Below are positions 9,141 through 20,317 of a stretch of DNA of 64,000 nucleotides, piece by piece; positions within the stretch are counted from its first letter, which is position 1; each line of letters opens with the position of its first letter. The notes beneath the pieces were generated by a model. The model saw only the letters and a list, made by a program, of their open reading frames with translations. It ran no database searches and was not told the DNA's origin. Origin of the DNA: Ramlibacter pinisoli (lineage in GTDB: Bacteria > Pseudomonadota > Gammaproteobacteria > Burkholderiales > Burkholderiaceae_C); the NCBI RefSeq assembly GCF_009758015.1, contig NZ_WSEL01000009.1, positions 2,157,501 to 2,221,500 on the forward strand, written 5' to 3'. Both the position numbers and the translations under genes were made by a program.

Positions 9141-10127
9141 ATGTCCAACCATCCCGTCAGCAGGCCACGCCGCCAGGCGCTGGGGGCCGGCGTCGCCGCA
9201 CTGGTCGCGCCGGGCCTCGTCCTGGCACAGGGCGCCGCCCGGACCGTGAGCCTGGTCGTGTCCTATCCGCCCGGCGGCGGCGCCGACCTGGTCGCCCGGC
9301 TCATCGCGCCGGTGATGGCCAGGTCGCTCGGGCAGGCCGTCATCGTCGACAACCGGCCCGGCGGCAGCGGCCAGATCGCCGCCGCCCTGGTGGCCCGGGC
9401 CGCGCCCGACGGCAGCACCCTGCTGCTGGACGCCTCCTCGTTCGCGGTCAATCCGTCGCTGTTTCCGAAGCTGCCGTACGACAGCCAGAAGGACTTCGCG
9501 CCGCTCGGCGTCGTGGCCCTGTTCCCCAACGTGCTGGTCTGCACCTCCGCCTTCGCGGCGCGCAGCGTGCGCGACCTGGTCCGGATGGCCAAGGCCACGC
9601 CGGGCAAGATCGCCTATGCCTCCTCGGGCAACGGCTCGGCGCAGCACCTGGCGGGCGCCCTGTTCGAACGCCGCGCCGGCGTCGACCTGGTGCACGTGCC
9701 GTACCGGGGCGGCGGCCCGGCGCTCAACGACGTGATCGGCGGCCAGGTGCCGCTGTTCTTCGCCAATGTCGCCTCCTCGCTCGGGCACATCGAGTCGGGC
9801 CGGCTGCGGCCGCTCGCGGTGACGGCCAGGGTGCGGGCGCGGGCGCTGCCGCAGGTCCCGACGATGGAGGAAGCGGGCGTGCCGGGCTACGAGGTGCTCG
9901 AGTGGAATCCGCTGCTGGCGCCGGCGGCCACGCCGGCTCCCGTGCAGGCGCGCCTGCGGGCCGCCCTGCACGCAGCGGTCAGCGACCCGGAGGTGCTGGC
10001 GCGCATCCGCGCCCTCAGCGGTGAACCGTTCACGGACGACGATCCGGCGAAGGTGGCGGCCTTCCTGCAGCGCCAACGCGAGCAGTGGGGCACGCTGGTG
10101 CGCGAGCGGCACATCACCGCCGGATGA
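9141..10127 (+). CDS. Bug-family TTT receptor with Tat-like signal
   Basis: 328 residues. The N-terminus contains RPRRQALGAG, a twin-arginine-like motif followed by a hydrophobic stretch and a cleavage region near LAQGA. The mature part shows VSYPPGGGADLVARLIAP and VDNRPGGSGQIAA, the Bug/TctC signature. AAAGGAG lies 7 bases upstream. This receptor differs from the first in this cluster and is coupled by an ATGA overlap to the following amidohydrolase, suggesting that it imports the hydrolase's substrate. Confidence 0.88.
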   Translation: MSNHPVSRPRRQALGAGVAALVAPGLVLAQGAARTVSLVVSYPPGGGADLVARLIAPVMARSLGQAVIVDNRPGGSGQIAAALVARAAPDGSTLLLDASSFAVNPSLFPKLPYDSQKDFAPLGVVALFPNVLVCTSAFAARSVRDLVRMAKATPGKIAYASSGNGSAQHLAGALFERRAGVDLVHVPYRGGGPALNDVIGGQVPLFFANVASSLGHIESGRLRPLAVTARVRARALPQVPTMEEAGVPGYEVLEWNPLLAPAATPAPVQARLRAALHAAVSDPEVLARIRALSGEPFTDDDPAKVAAFLQRQREQWGTLVRERHITAG

Positions 10128-10930
10128 CGCAGCCGCCCGACACCGGCACGCCCGCCGACCGGTGGGATGGCCACGTGCACGTCTTCGAGGCGGCCGCGCC
10201 GACGCGCGCGGGCCACTATGCACCGCCGCCGGCCCGCCTCGACACCATCGAGCGCCTGGCGGCCGACCATGGCATCGGTCGCCTGGTGCTGGTGCAGCCG
10301 AGCGTGTACGGCCACGACAACAGCGTCCTGGAACGGGCGCTGCGCGCCTCGGCCGGGACGCACCGGGGCGTCGCCGTCGTCGCGCCGGACGTGGACGACG
10401 CGACGCTCGATCACCTGCACCGGGCCGGCGTGCGCGGCGTCCGCTTCAACCTCGTCTCCCCGGTCGGCAATGACGCCGCGCAACTGCCCCGGCTGGCCCC
10501 GCGCCTGCGCGCCCTTGGCTGGCACGTGCAGTGGTACGCCAGCCGGTCGCACCTGCCACGCATTGCCGAGCTGCAGGCCCACACGCGGCTGACCTTCGTG
10601 CTCGACCACCTCGCGGGATGGCGGGTCGACGAGCCGGCGTCGGATGACAGCCGGCGCGCCCTGCTTCACCTCGCGGCGGCCGGCGCCTGGGTGAAGCTCT
10701 CCGGCTGGTACCGGCTCGGTGCGGCGGCGCCGTACCAGGCGCTCGTGCCAGCAATCCGCGACGTGGCCGAGCTGTTCGGCGATCGCCTGGTGTGGGGGTC
10801 CGACTGGCCGCACACGGGACAGCCGCCGCAGGCGCCGCCGCGCTACGCGTCGCTGCTGCAGCCGGTCCGCGAGGCCCTGGGCGAGCGCCGGCTGGCCGGG
10901 TGCCTGGGCGCGGCGCGCCTGTACGCCTGA
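10124..10930 (+). CDS. Amidohydrolase-2 family metal-dependent hydrolase
   Basis: 268 residues in the family of 2-pyrone-4,6-dicarboxylate lactonase and related TIM-barrel hydrolases. The N-terminal metal-binding HVH motif is in WDGHVHVF (residues ~12-16), a histidine-containing strand is at LDHLAGW, and the C-terminal WGSDWPH carries the catalytic aspartate. Start ATG 10124 overlaps the receptor stop. It probably hydrolyses a lactone or similar carboxylate brought in by the adjacent transporter receptor; the exact substrate cannot be read from sequence. Confidence 0.82.
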   Translation: MTQPPDTGTPADRWDGHVHVFEAAAPTRAGHYAPPPARLDTIERLAADHGIGRLVLVQPSVYGHDNSVLERALRASAGTHRGVAVVAPDVDDATLDHLHRAGVRGVRFNLVSPVGNDAAQLPRLAPRLRALGWHVQWYASRSHLPRIAELQAHTRLTFVLDHLAGWRVDEPASDDSRRALLHLAAAGAWVKLSGWYRLGAAAPYQALVPAIRDVAELFGDRLVWGSDWPHTGQPPQAPPRYASLLQPVREALGERRLAGCLGAARLYA

Positions 10931-11012
10931 AGCCCGAGCATCGGCGCCGTCCGACAGCGGGATGGCCTGGGCCTCCCACCCCGGCGCCCGTCGGCCGCGC
11001 TAGCGTGCCGGC

Positions 11013-11297
11013 ATGGCCGCCTCCACCAACACCTTCTCCGACGCGCTCGCCGACGCCAAGCCGCAGGCGCTCAACCGCTACGACAACCCGGCGCCGCTGT
11101 TCCCCGGCGAACACTGGGTCGACCTGGCCGGCGGCATCGCCGCCTGGCTGCTCACGCGCAAGCATCCCTCGCTGGCCGTGCGGACCCTCGGCACCTTCCT
11201 CGGTGCCACCCTGGTCGCCCGCGCCGCCCACGGGCGCCGGCGCATGAGCAGCATCCTGCGGTGGACGCCGATCGGCGGCGGGATCCAGCGGCATTGA
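11013..11297 (+). CDS. Small hypothetical membrane-associated protein
   Basis: 94 residues. A weakly hydrophobic span (VDLAGGIAAWLL, then LGTFLGATLVARAA) suggests one or two short membrane helices, and the C-terminus is basic (HGRRRMSSILRW). No recognised catalytic motif. Lies 82 bases after the amidohydrolase and convergent with the ankyrin gene. Function unknown. Confidence 0.5.
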   Translation: MAASTNTFSDALADAKPQALNRYDNPAPLFPGEHWVDLAGGIAAWLLTRKHPSLAVRTLGTFLGATLVARAAHGRRRMSSILRWTPIGGGIQRH

Positions 11298-11373
11298 AGG
11301 GCGCGGCGCGCGCTGCGTCGCTGCTCGTGTTCAGGCGCCGGCTGCACGGCGCCCGGCTCCTGGCCTGTCCGTC

Positions 11374-11919
11374 CTAGCCTTGGGCCAACCGCTCCGCCGC
11401 GTCGTCGGCGCCCATGCGGCGCGCGGCCTCGGCGGCCGACAGCCCGGTGGCATCGCGCAGGTCGGCGCGGGCGCCGCGTTCGAGCAGGAACTCGATCACG
11501 TCCAGGCGGTTGAACATGGCCGCAGTCATCAGCGCGGTGCGGCCGTCGGGACCGTGGCCGTCGACCTGGGCGCCGTGGTCGAGCAGCACGCGCACGATGC
11601 CGGTGAAGCCCTTGAAGGCGGCCCCCACCAGCGGGGTCTGGCCGCGGTCGTTGGCGAGTTCGGGGTCGGCGCCGGCGAGCAGCAGGGCCCGGGTGACGTC
11701 CACCCAGCCGTGGTAGGCCGCCAGCATCAGCAGGGTGTCGCCGTTCTCGTTGCGCAGGTTGGGCGGCAGGCCGCGGTCCAGCAGCGGCTGCAGCGCCGCG
11801 ACGTCGCCGGCGCGCACGCACTGGAACACCTGGCGCGCCAGCCGCAGGGTGTCCTCGTCGGGCGCGGCAGGGGACTGCGGGCCCGGCGTGCGGGAGACCG
11901 GATCGAAGAGCGACGGCAT
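11374..11919 (-). CDS. Ankyrin repeat protein
   Basis: 181 residues with no signal peptide. Residues ~30-170 contain about four ankyrin units (for example NENGDTLLMLAAYHGWVDVTRALLLAGADPE and DGRTALMTAAMFNRLDVIEFLLERGA, cited in part as GDTLLMLAAYHG and GRTALMTAAM). Ankyrin units mediate protein-protein binding, so the role is as a scaffold or inhibitor of an unknown partner. ATG 11919 gives a compact start before the first repeat, but no clear ribosome binding site is seen. The gene lies downstream of the fused Liv transporter gene with an 89-base gap. Confidence 0.8.
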   Translation of the reverse strand: MPSLFDPVSRTPGPQSPAAPDEDTLRLARQVFQCVRAGDVAALQPLLDRGLPPNLRNENGDTLLMLAAYHGWVDVTRALLLAGADPELANDRGQTPLVGAAFKGFTGIVRVLLDHGAQVDGHGPDGRTALMTAAMFNRLDVIEFLLERGARADLRDATGLSAAEAARRMGADDAAERLAQG

Positions 11920-12008
11920 CGCAGGACGATAGCGCCGCGGGCAGCTCATCCGGCAGCCCGATCCTGTCATTTTTCGTACGGCGAACCCGGCCGTCGCCGG
12001 GCCGCGGG

Positions 12009-14548
<2,540 letters not shown>

Positions 14549-14552
<4 letters not shown>

Positions 14553-15424
14553 ACCTTGTGCACCGCCGCGCGGCCGAACAGGCCGTTGGGACGCAGCGCG
14601 AGCACCGCGATCACCAGCGCGAAGCTGAGGATCTGGGTGTAGCCCGAGCCCAGGGTGGCGGTGATGGTGGCTTCGGTGAGCCCGAACAGCACCCCGGCCG
14701 CCATCACGCCCCAGGCGCTGCCGATGCCGCCCAGGATGGCGACCGCGAACGCCTTCAGGCCGAACAGCGTGCCCATGTCGGCGTGCACGTTGGCCAGCGG
14801 CGCGATCAGCACGCCGGCGACGCCGGCGAACAGCGCCGAGACGGCGAACGAGGCGGCGACCACGCGCCGGATCGGGATGCCCATGAGGCGGGCGGCATCG
14901 CGGTTCTGCACCACCGCCAGCAGCGCGATGCCCCAGCGCGTGCGGCGCGAGACATGGTGCAGCGCGGCGGCCAGCGCGAAGCCCACCACCGGAACCAGCA
15001 GTTCGAGCGGGTAGACGCCCAGGCCCGAGTCGCCCAGCCGCAGCGGCTGCACCGCCAGCGGCGAGGGCAGGCTGCGCGGTTCCTTGCCAAAGGTGAACAG
15101 CACGAGGTTGTCGACCACGATGCCCAGCGCCACGGTGGCCATCAGCCAGGCCTCGGAGTGGCGGCGCGCGAACGGCCGCACCGCCAGCAGTTCCACCAGC
15201 AGGCCGTAGACCGCGCACAGCACCAGCGCCGCGGCGATGGCCGGCAGCAGCGGCCAGCCCAGCTGCTGGGCGAAGGCGAACGCGAAGACCGCGCCCAGCA
15301 TCATGGCGCTGCCCTGGGCGAAGTTGACGGTGGCCGAGACGGCCCAGGTGACGTGGAAGCCGAGGGCCATCAGGCCGTACATGCTGCCCAGGCCGAGACC
15401 GCTGATCCAGGCAGCCGCGAGCAT
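14549..15424 (-). CDS. livH: LivH-type branched-chain amino acid ABC transporter permease
   Basis: 291 residues, about eight membrane helices, start MLAAAWISGLGLGSMYGLMALG. The sequence VNFAQGSAMMLGA is the LivH equivalent of the conserved N-terminal loop, and FAVAILGGIGSAWG is a family motif near the C-terminus. The stop overlaps the fused LivMGF start (ATGA). Together with the fused protein it forms the heterodimeric channel. Confidence 0.9.
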
Positions 15425-15437
15425 CGTGCGCCGTCCC

Positions 15438-16625
15438 TTACTTCGCCATGCCCACGGGCAGGATGCGGTTGTCGATGAACTGCGCCCACACGTAGTCGGT
15501 GGAGGCGATGGCATCGTGCAGCTGCGGCGTGAACGGCTTGTTGTAGGTCTTGATCAGGCCGGCGTACCTGTCGATCTTGTAGAAGCCCTGGCGCACCGCC
15601 TCGCCGTCGGTGGAGCCGGCGGCCTGGATCGCCAGCGCGGCCAGCATCAGGCCGTCGTAGGCGTTGGCCACGCCGACCGCCGGCGTGATGTCTTCCGGGC
15701 CCTTGATGGCCGGGTACTTGGTCTTGAGCGCCGCGATGACCTTCTCGCCCACCGGCGTCTGCTTGCCGAAGAAGCTGTAGGTCTGCACGAAGTGCACGTT
15801 CTTGCCGTTCGGGCCGGCCAGCTCGGTGAAGCGGCCGCCGGCCGGGCCCCAGTGCGAGACGATGGGCACCTGCCAGCCCATGCGGTCGAGCGACTTGACG
15901 ACCTGGGCCGAGGGACCGACGTTGCCGACCAGGAACAGCGTGTCGGCGCCGGCGGCCTTCAGGCGCGAGAGCTGGGGCACGACGTCGACCGCATTGCCGT
16001 CGAACTTCTCGACCCCGACCGGCTTGAGGTTCCTGGCGGCCAGGGCAGCGTGCAGGCCCTTGTCGTTCGACTCGCCCCAGGGGTTGTCGACCAGGATGAG
16101 GCCGAACTTGCTGCTCTTGAAGGTCTTCTGCGCGTAGTCGACCATGCCGACGTTGACGATCTCGTCGACCGCCGAGACGCGGAACACGTAGTTGGGGCTG
16201 GCGCCGTTCTTGGTGATGGCGGTGCCGGCGGCCCACGGCCCGACGAAGGGCACCTTCTCCTGGTTGGCCACCGGCACGATGGCCATCGACACCGGCGTGT
16301 CCAGGCCGCCGAACAGCACCGCGACCTTCTCCTTGAAGATCAGTTCGCGCGCGGCCGTGACCCCCTTGGCCGGGTTGGCCTCGTCGTCGCGCCGCACCAG
16401 TTCGAGCTTGCGGCCGCCGAGCAGGCCGCCCTTGGCGTTGACCTCGTCGATGGCGACCTGGAGGCCACGCGTGATCGCCTCGCCGGCCAGCGCCGACTGG
16501 CCCGACAGGGCGGTGACCAGGCCGATCTTGATCGGCTCGCCCTGGGCCGCGGCCAGGCCGGGCAGGACGAGCGCCAGCGCGCCGAGGGCGCTGGCCAGCA
16601 GGGTGCGGCGGGGAAGGTGGTGCAT
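15438..16625 (-). CDS. LivK-type periplasmic substrate-binding protein
   Basis: 395 residues with a signal peptide (MHHLPRRTLLASALGALALV..., cleavage near AAAQG; the RR is not followed by a clear Tat consensus). The Leu/Ile/Val-binding type I fold is recognisable from IKIGLVTALSGQSALAGEA. ATG 16625 puts the signal peptide at the N-terminus. It is the first gene of the importer operon and starts 200 bases from the divergent NTF2-like gene. Ligand unknown. Confidence 0.87.
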   Translation of the reverse strand: MHHLPRRTLLASALGALALVLPGLAAAQGEPIKIGLVTALSGQSALAGEAITRGLQVAIDEVNAKGGLLGGRKLELVRRDDEANPAKGVTAARELIFKEKVAVLFGGLDTPVSMAIVPVANQEKVPFVGPWAAGTAITKNGASPNYVFRVSAVDEIVNVGMVDYAQKTFKSSKFGLILVDNPWGESNDKGLHAALAARNLKPVGVEKFDGNAVDVVPQLSRLKAAGADTLFLVGNVGPSAQVVKSLDRMGWQVPIVSHWGPAGGRFTELAGPNGKNVHFVQTYSFFGKQTPVGEKVIAALKTKYPAIKGPEDITPAVGVANAYDGLMLAALAIQAAGSTDGEAVRQGFYKIDRYAGLIKTYNKPFTPQLHDAIASTDYVWAQFIDNRILPVGMAK

Positions 16626-16726
16626 GGCGGTTCTCCGAATGAGTGGGCACAGGGATGGGGCGATGCCGCCCACGCCGCCGTCCGGACGCAAGGTGTGTGC
16701 CAGATCGTTCGCAAACCGCGACAAGA

Positions 16727-16738
16727 ATTGTTGACAAT
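16727..16738. promoter_or_regulatory. Candidate GntR operator between divergent importer and amidase operons
   Basis: ATTGTTGACAAT is a perfect inverted repeat (ATTGT and ACAAT) around a 2-base centre, matching the style of FadR/VanR-type GntR operators. It overlaps TTGACA (16731-16736), a consensus -35 hexamer for the rightward operon. A GntR regulator of the FCD type is encoded at the end of that operon. Confidence 0.5.
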
Positions 16739-16825
16739 CCGCCGGACCGATTGGAGACGATCCCGGCATGGCTCTTGCGAGACCATCGCGCGCCGCGCGC
16801 TGCGGCGCGCACCGGAGACACCGCC

Positions 16826-17242
16826 ATGCCTGCCACCGTTCCCGCGCTCGCGCCCGCCGCCCTCGTCGACGAGTACCTGCGCCTGCTGATGCTGCCCGAC
16901 CCGGTGGCCGCCAGCGCCTTCATCGCGCCCGACCTGCGCATCCGCTTCACCGGCAACCGGGCGATGCGCGCACCAGCCGAGTGCACCGCGTTCAACGCCG
17001 GGCGCTATGCCTGGGTGAAGAAGCGGGTCGAGCGCACCGAAACCGTGGCCGGCGGCACGCCCGAGGCCACCGTGGTCTACAGCCTCGGCACCCTGTACGG
17101 CGCCTGGCCCGACGGCACCGCCTTCGAGGGCAACCGCTATGTCGACCGCTACGTGCTGCGCCACGGCCTGATCGCCGAGATGGACGTCTGGAACGACAGC
17201 GCCGAATGGCTGCTGGTGCGCGCCGGCCTGGCCACGCTGTGA
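16826..17242 (+). CDS. NTF2-like (SnoaL-type) protein
   Basis: 138 residues. The pattern of an N-terminal helix (LVDEYLRLLMLPDPVAASAF), followed by beta-rich sequence (IRFTGNRAM, YVDRYVLRHGLIAEMDVWND), fits the NTF2-like cone fold used by small hydrolases, isomerases and accessory proteins. GGAGACACCGCC precedes ATG 16826. It opens a plus-strand operon with a deacetylase-type enzyme and an amidase; a small-molecule catabolic role is likely but not defined. Confidence 0.65.
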   Translation: MPATVPALAPAALVDEYLRLLMLPDPVAASAFIAPDLRIRFTGNRAMRAPAECTAFNAGRYAWVKKRVERTETVAGGTPEATVVYSLGTLYGAWPDGTAFEGNRYVDRYVLRHGLIAEMDVWNDSAEWLLVRAGLATL

Positions 17243-17252
17243 GGACCACCGC

Positions 17253-18194
17253 ATGAGCGCAGCCGTTCCCGACACACCGCGCTGGCCGGCGGCCCTGCCC
17301 GACCATGGGCGCTTCGCCTACCGGCCCATCCACCGGCGCCCCGACTGGCAGTGGCCGGGCGGCGCGCGGCTGGCCGTCTACCTGGGCTACAACCTCGAGC
17401 ACTTCGCCTTCGGCGACGGCCTGGGCGCCGCGCTCGGGCCGGTGTCGCCCCATCCCGACGTGCTGAACTTCAGCTGGCGCGAGTACGGCAACCGGGTCGG
17501 CGCCTGGCGCTGCCTCGACCTGTTCGACCAGCTGGGCCTGCCGGCCGGCACGCTGGTGAACACCGCGCTGTACGACCACTGCCCGGAGCTGGTGCAGGCG
17601 CACGTGGCGCGCGGCGACGAGATCGTCGGCCACGGCCACACCAACGCCGAGCGCCAGGGCGGCTGGAGCGAGGGCCACGAGCGCGAGCTGCTGGCGAGCT
17701 GCCGCGCCCGCATCGCGCGCGAGAGCGGCCGCGCCCCGGCCGGCTGGCTGTCGCCCTGGATCTCGGAGAGCCCGCGCACGCCCGACCTGCTGGCCGAGAC
17801 CGGCTACGCCTACACGCTCAACTGGTGCCACGACGACCAGCCGGTGCCCCTGCGCACCCGGTCCGGCACGGCGCTCTGGTCGGTCCCCTACCCGCAGGAA
17901 CTGAACGACATCCCGATGCTGGTGGCGCGCCAGATGGACACGCGCGACTTCTTCGCCCTGGTGCAGGACCACTTCGACGAGATGCTGCTGCAGGCGCGCG
18001 CGCAGCCGCTGGTGATGGGGCTGGCCCTGCATCCCTACATCGTCGGCCAGCCGCACCGGCTGCGGCACCTGCGCGGCGCGCTGGAGGCCTTCGCCCGCGC
18101 CCGCGACGCCGGCCGGATCTGGTTCACCACGCCCGGCGCCATCGCCGCGCACATGCAGGCGCTGGCGGCCGAGCGCCCGGGAGAGTTCGCATGA
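17253..18194 (+). CDS. Polysaccharide deacetylase-fold (NodB-type) hydrolase
   Basis: 313 residues in the family that includes PuuE allantoinase-like hydrolases. The motif EIVGHGHTNAERQG carries the zinc-type histidines of the NodB fold, TLVNTALYDHCPE precedes it, and GLALHPYIVGQPHR supplies the C-terminal histidine motif. It should hydrolyse a C-N bond in a small amide or cyclic ureide, judging from the amidase gene that follows with an ATGA overlap. Cytoplasmic: no signal peptide. Confidence 0.75.
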   Translation: MSAAVPDTPRWPAALPDHGRFAYRPIHRRPDWQWPGGARLAVYLGYNLEHFAFGDGLGAALGPVSPHPDVLNFSWREYGNRVGAWRCLDLFDQLGLPAGTLVNTALYDHCPELVQAHVARGDEIVGHGHTNAERQGGWSEGHERELLASCRARIARESGRAPAGWLSPWISESPRTPDLLAETGYAYTLNWCHDDQPVPLRTRSGTALWSVPYPQELNDIPMLVARQMDTRDFFALVQDHFDEMLLQARAQPLVMGLALHPYIVGQPHRLRHLRGALEAFARARDAGRIWFTTPGAIAAHMQALAAERPGEFA

Positions 18195-19417
18195 CGACGA
18201 CCAGCGACGCCTTCCCGATCGACGACCGCGTCGGCGCCTGGGTGCCGCACGGCCGCCACCTGCGCGCCGGCGCCGCCACCGGCCCGCTGGCCGGCCTGCG
18301 CTTCGGCGTCAAGGACCTGTTCGACGTCGCCGGCTGGCCCACCGGGGCCGGCAACCCGCGCTGGCTCGCCACCCACCCGGTGCCCGGGCGCAGCAGCCCG
18401 CTGGTGGAGCAGCTGCTCGCCGCGGGCGCCACCTGCGTCGGCAAGCTGCTCACCGACGAACTGGCCTACAGCATCCACGGCGACAACGCCCACTACGGCA
18501 CGCCGCTCAACCTGGCCGCGCCGGGCCGGGTGCCGGGCGGCTCGTCGAGCGGATCGGCGGCGGCGGTGGCGGCGCGGCTGGTCGACTTCGCGCTCGGCAC
18601 CGACACCGGCGGCTCCACCCGCGTGCCGGCCAGCTACTGCGGGCTGTGGGGCCTGCGGCCCACGCACGGCCTGCTGTCGCAGCAGGGGCTGGTGCCGCTG
18701 CACCCGGGCTTCGACACGCCGACCTGGCTGGCGCATGCGGCGCCCACCTTCGCCCGCGTCGGTGCCGTGCTGCTGCCGCCGGCGCCGCCGCGCGCCTGGC
18801 GGCGCGCCCAGCGCTGGCAGGCCGCCTGGGAGCAGGCCGACGCGGTGTTCCAGGCGCCGCTGCAGGCCGCCTGGCAGGCCCTGCAGGACCTGGGCCTGGA
18901 GCGCGACACGGTGCCGGCCGACGCCTTCGCGCCCGATGCCTGGCGCCAGGCCTACGTCGCCGCCGGCGCCCGCGAGGCCTGGCAGGCGCACGGCGCCTGG
19001 ATCACGGGCGCAGATCCCGGCTTCGCGCCGGCGGTGGCGCAGCGCTTCCAGTTCGCCAGCGGCGTGACCGAGGCGCAGGCCCAGGCCGGCCGCAGCACGC
19101 AGACCGCGGTGCGCGGCCAGTTGCGCGACCTGCTCGGCAGCGACGGCGTGGCCCTGGTGCCCTCGGCCGCCAGCGTCGCGCCGCTGCGCACGGCCGACCC
19201 GGCCGAGGTCGACGCGGTACGGCTGCGCACCCTGCGCATCACCTGCCTGGCCGGCCTGGCCGGGCTGCCGCAGGTCAGCCTGCCGTGCCGCACGCCGGAC
19301 GGGCTGCCGATCGGCCTGTCGCTGGTCGGCCCGGCCGGCAGCGATGCCGCGCTGATCGCGCTGGCCCAGCGCCTGCATGCCCGCCTGCCGGCCGCGCTCA
19401 CCGGCGGCGCCGGATAA
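18191..19417 (+). CDS. Amidase-signature hydrolase
   Basis: 408 residues. The Ser-cisSer-Lys triad is visible: Lys at residue 41 (GVKDLFDVAG), the Gly/Ser motif GGSSSGS at 116-122 and the nucleophile at Ser142 in GTDTGGSTR. The N-terminal layout (KDLFDVAGWPTGAGNP) is like plant AMI1-type amidases. The start ATG overlaps the preceding stop. It likely hydrolyses an amide produced by the neighbouring deacetylase-fold enzyme. GatA is unlikely because the protein is short and gatB/gatC are absent. Confidence 0.85.
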   Translation: MTTTSDAFPIDDRVGAWVPHGRHLRAGAATGPLAGLRFGVKDLFDVAGWPTGAGNPRWLATHPVPGRSSPLVEQLLAAGATCVGKLLTDELAYSIHGDNAHYGTPLNLAAPGRVPGGSSSGSAAAVAARLVDFALGTDTGGSTRVPASYCGLWGLRPTHGLLSQQGLVPLHPGFDTPTWLAHAAPTFARVGAVLLPPAPPRAWRRAQRWQAAWEQADAVFQAPLQAAWQALQDLGLERDTVPADAFAPDAWRQAYVAAGAREAWQAHGAWITGADPGFAPAVAQRFQFASGVTEAQAQAGRSTQTAVRGQLRDLLGSDGVALVPSAASVAPLRTADPAEVDAVRLRTLRITCLAGLAGLPQVSLPCRTPDGLPIGLSLVGPAGSDAALIALAQRLHARLPAALTGGAG

Positions 19418-19428
19418 TCGCGCCCTCC

Positions 19429-20211
19429 ATGGCCCGCCCCGCCGTCCGCCGCGCTGCCGCGGCCCGCGCCACCCCCGCCGGCAAGACGACGGCGGTGCGG
19501 TCGCCGCGCGCCGCGCGCGCACCGGTGGCCGCCGCGGCGCCGCCGGGGGACGTCGAGCAGCGCATCTACGACTCGGTGTTCGAGGGCGTGATGGGGCACC
19601 GGCTGCCGCCCGGCACCAAGCTGCCCGAGCAGGCGCTGTGCGCACTGTTCGAGGCCAGCCGCTCGACGGTGCGCAAGGTGCTGCAGCGGCTGGCGCACGA
19701 CCACATCGTCGAGCTGCGGCCCAACAAGGGCGCCATCGTCGCCAGCCCCACGCCGGAGGAGACGCGCCAGATCTTCGAGGCCCGGCGCGCCGTCGAGGCC
19801 GCCATCGTGCGGCTGGCCGCGCGCCATGCCACCCGCGAGGACGTGGCCGACCTGCGGCGCCAGCTGGCCCGCGAACACGAGGCGGTGCACCGCTTCGACC
19901 AGCCGGCCTGGTCGCGCCTGGCCAGCACCTTCCACCTGCGCCTGGCGCAGCTGGCGCGCAACCCCATCCTGGAGCGTTACCTCGTCGAGCTGGTGTCGCG
20001 CTGCTCGCTCATCGTGGCCCTGTACGAGGCGCCGGGCAACGCCTCCTGCGAGCACGACGAGCACGGCGCCCTGGTCGATTGCATCGCGCGCGGCGACGCC
20101 GAGGGCGCGGTGCGGCTGATGGGCGACCACCTCACCACGCTGGAGCGCCACGTCGAGCTGCGCCAGCACACCGCCTCGCCCAGCCTGGGCCGCATGCTCG
20201 GCCTGGCCTGA
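19429..20211 (+). CDS. GntR-family transcriptional regulator (FCD type)
   Basis: 260 residues. A basic, Ala-rich N-terminal extension (residues 1-~38) is followed by a winged helix (residues ~40-108: QRIYDSVFEGVMGHRLPPG..., SRSTVRKVLQRLAHDHIVELRPNKGAIV) and an all-helical FCD effector domain with metal-type histidines (TFHLRLAQLARNP). It sits 11 bases after the amidase gene and probably represses the operon and the divergent importer through the palindrome at 16727. Confidence 0.85.
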   Translation: MARPAVRRAAAARATPAGKTTAVRSPRAARAPVAAAAPPGDVEQRIYDSVFEGVMGHRLPPGTKLPEQALCALFEASRSTVRKVLQRLAHDHIVELRPNKGAIVASPTPEETRQIFEARRAVEAAIVRLAARHATREDVADLRRQLAREHEAVHRFDQPAWSRLASTFHLRLAQLARNPILERYLVELVSRCSLIVALYEAPGNASCEHDEHGALVDCIARGDAEGAVRLMGDHLTTLERHVELRQHTASPSLGRMLGLA

Positions 20212-20317
20212 AGGCCGGCCACGTCCGGACACAAGACCTCCAGCCCAACCGGGAACAAGTCGGCCGCCGCCATCGTTCATCCCAGGGGCGGCCTGCAAGC
20301 CGCTGCAAGGAGACACG

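Noticed and set aside
18191-19417. GatA subunit of the tRNA amidotransferase
   Set aside because: Length of 408 residues, AMI1-like motifs and no gatB or gatC nearby make a catabolic amidase more likely.
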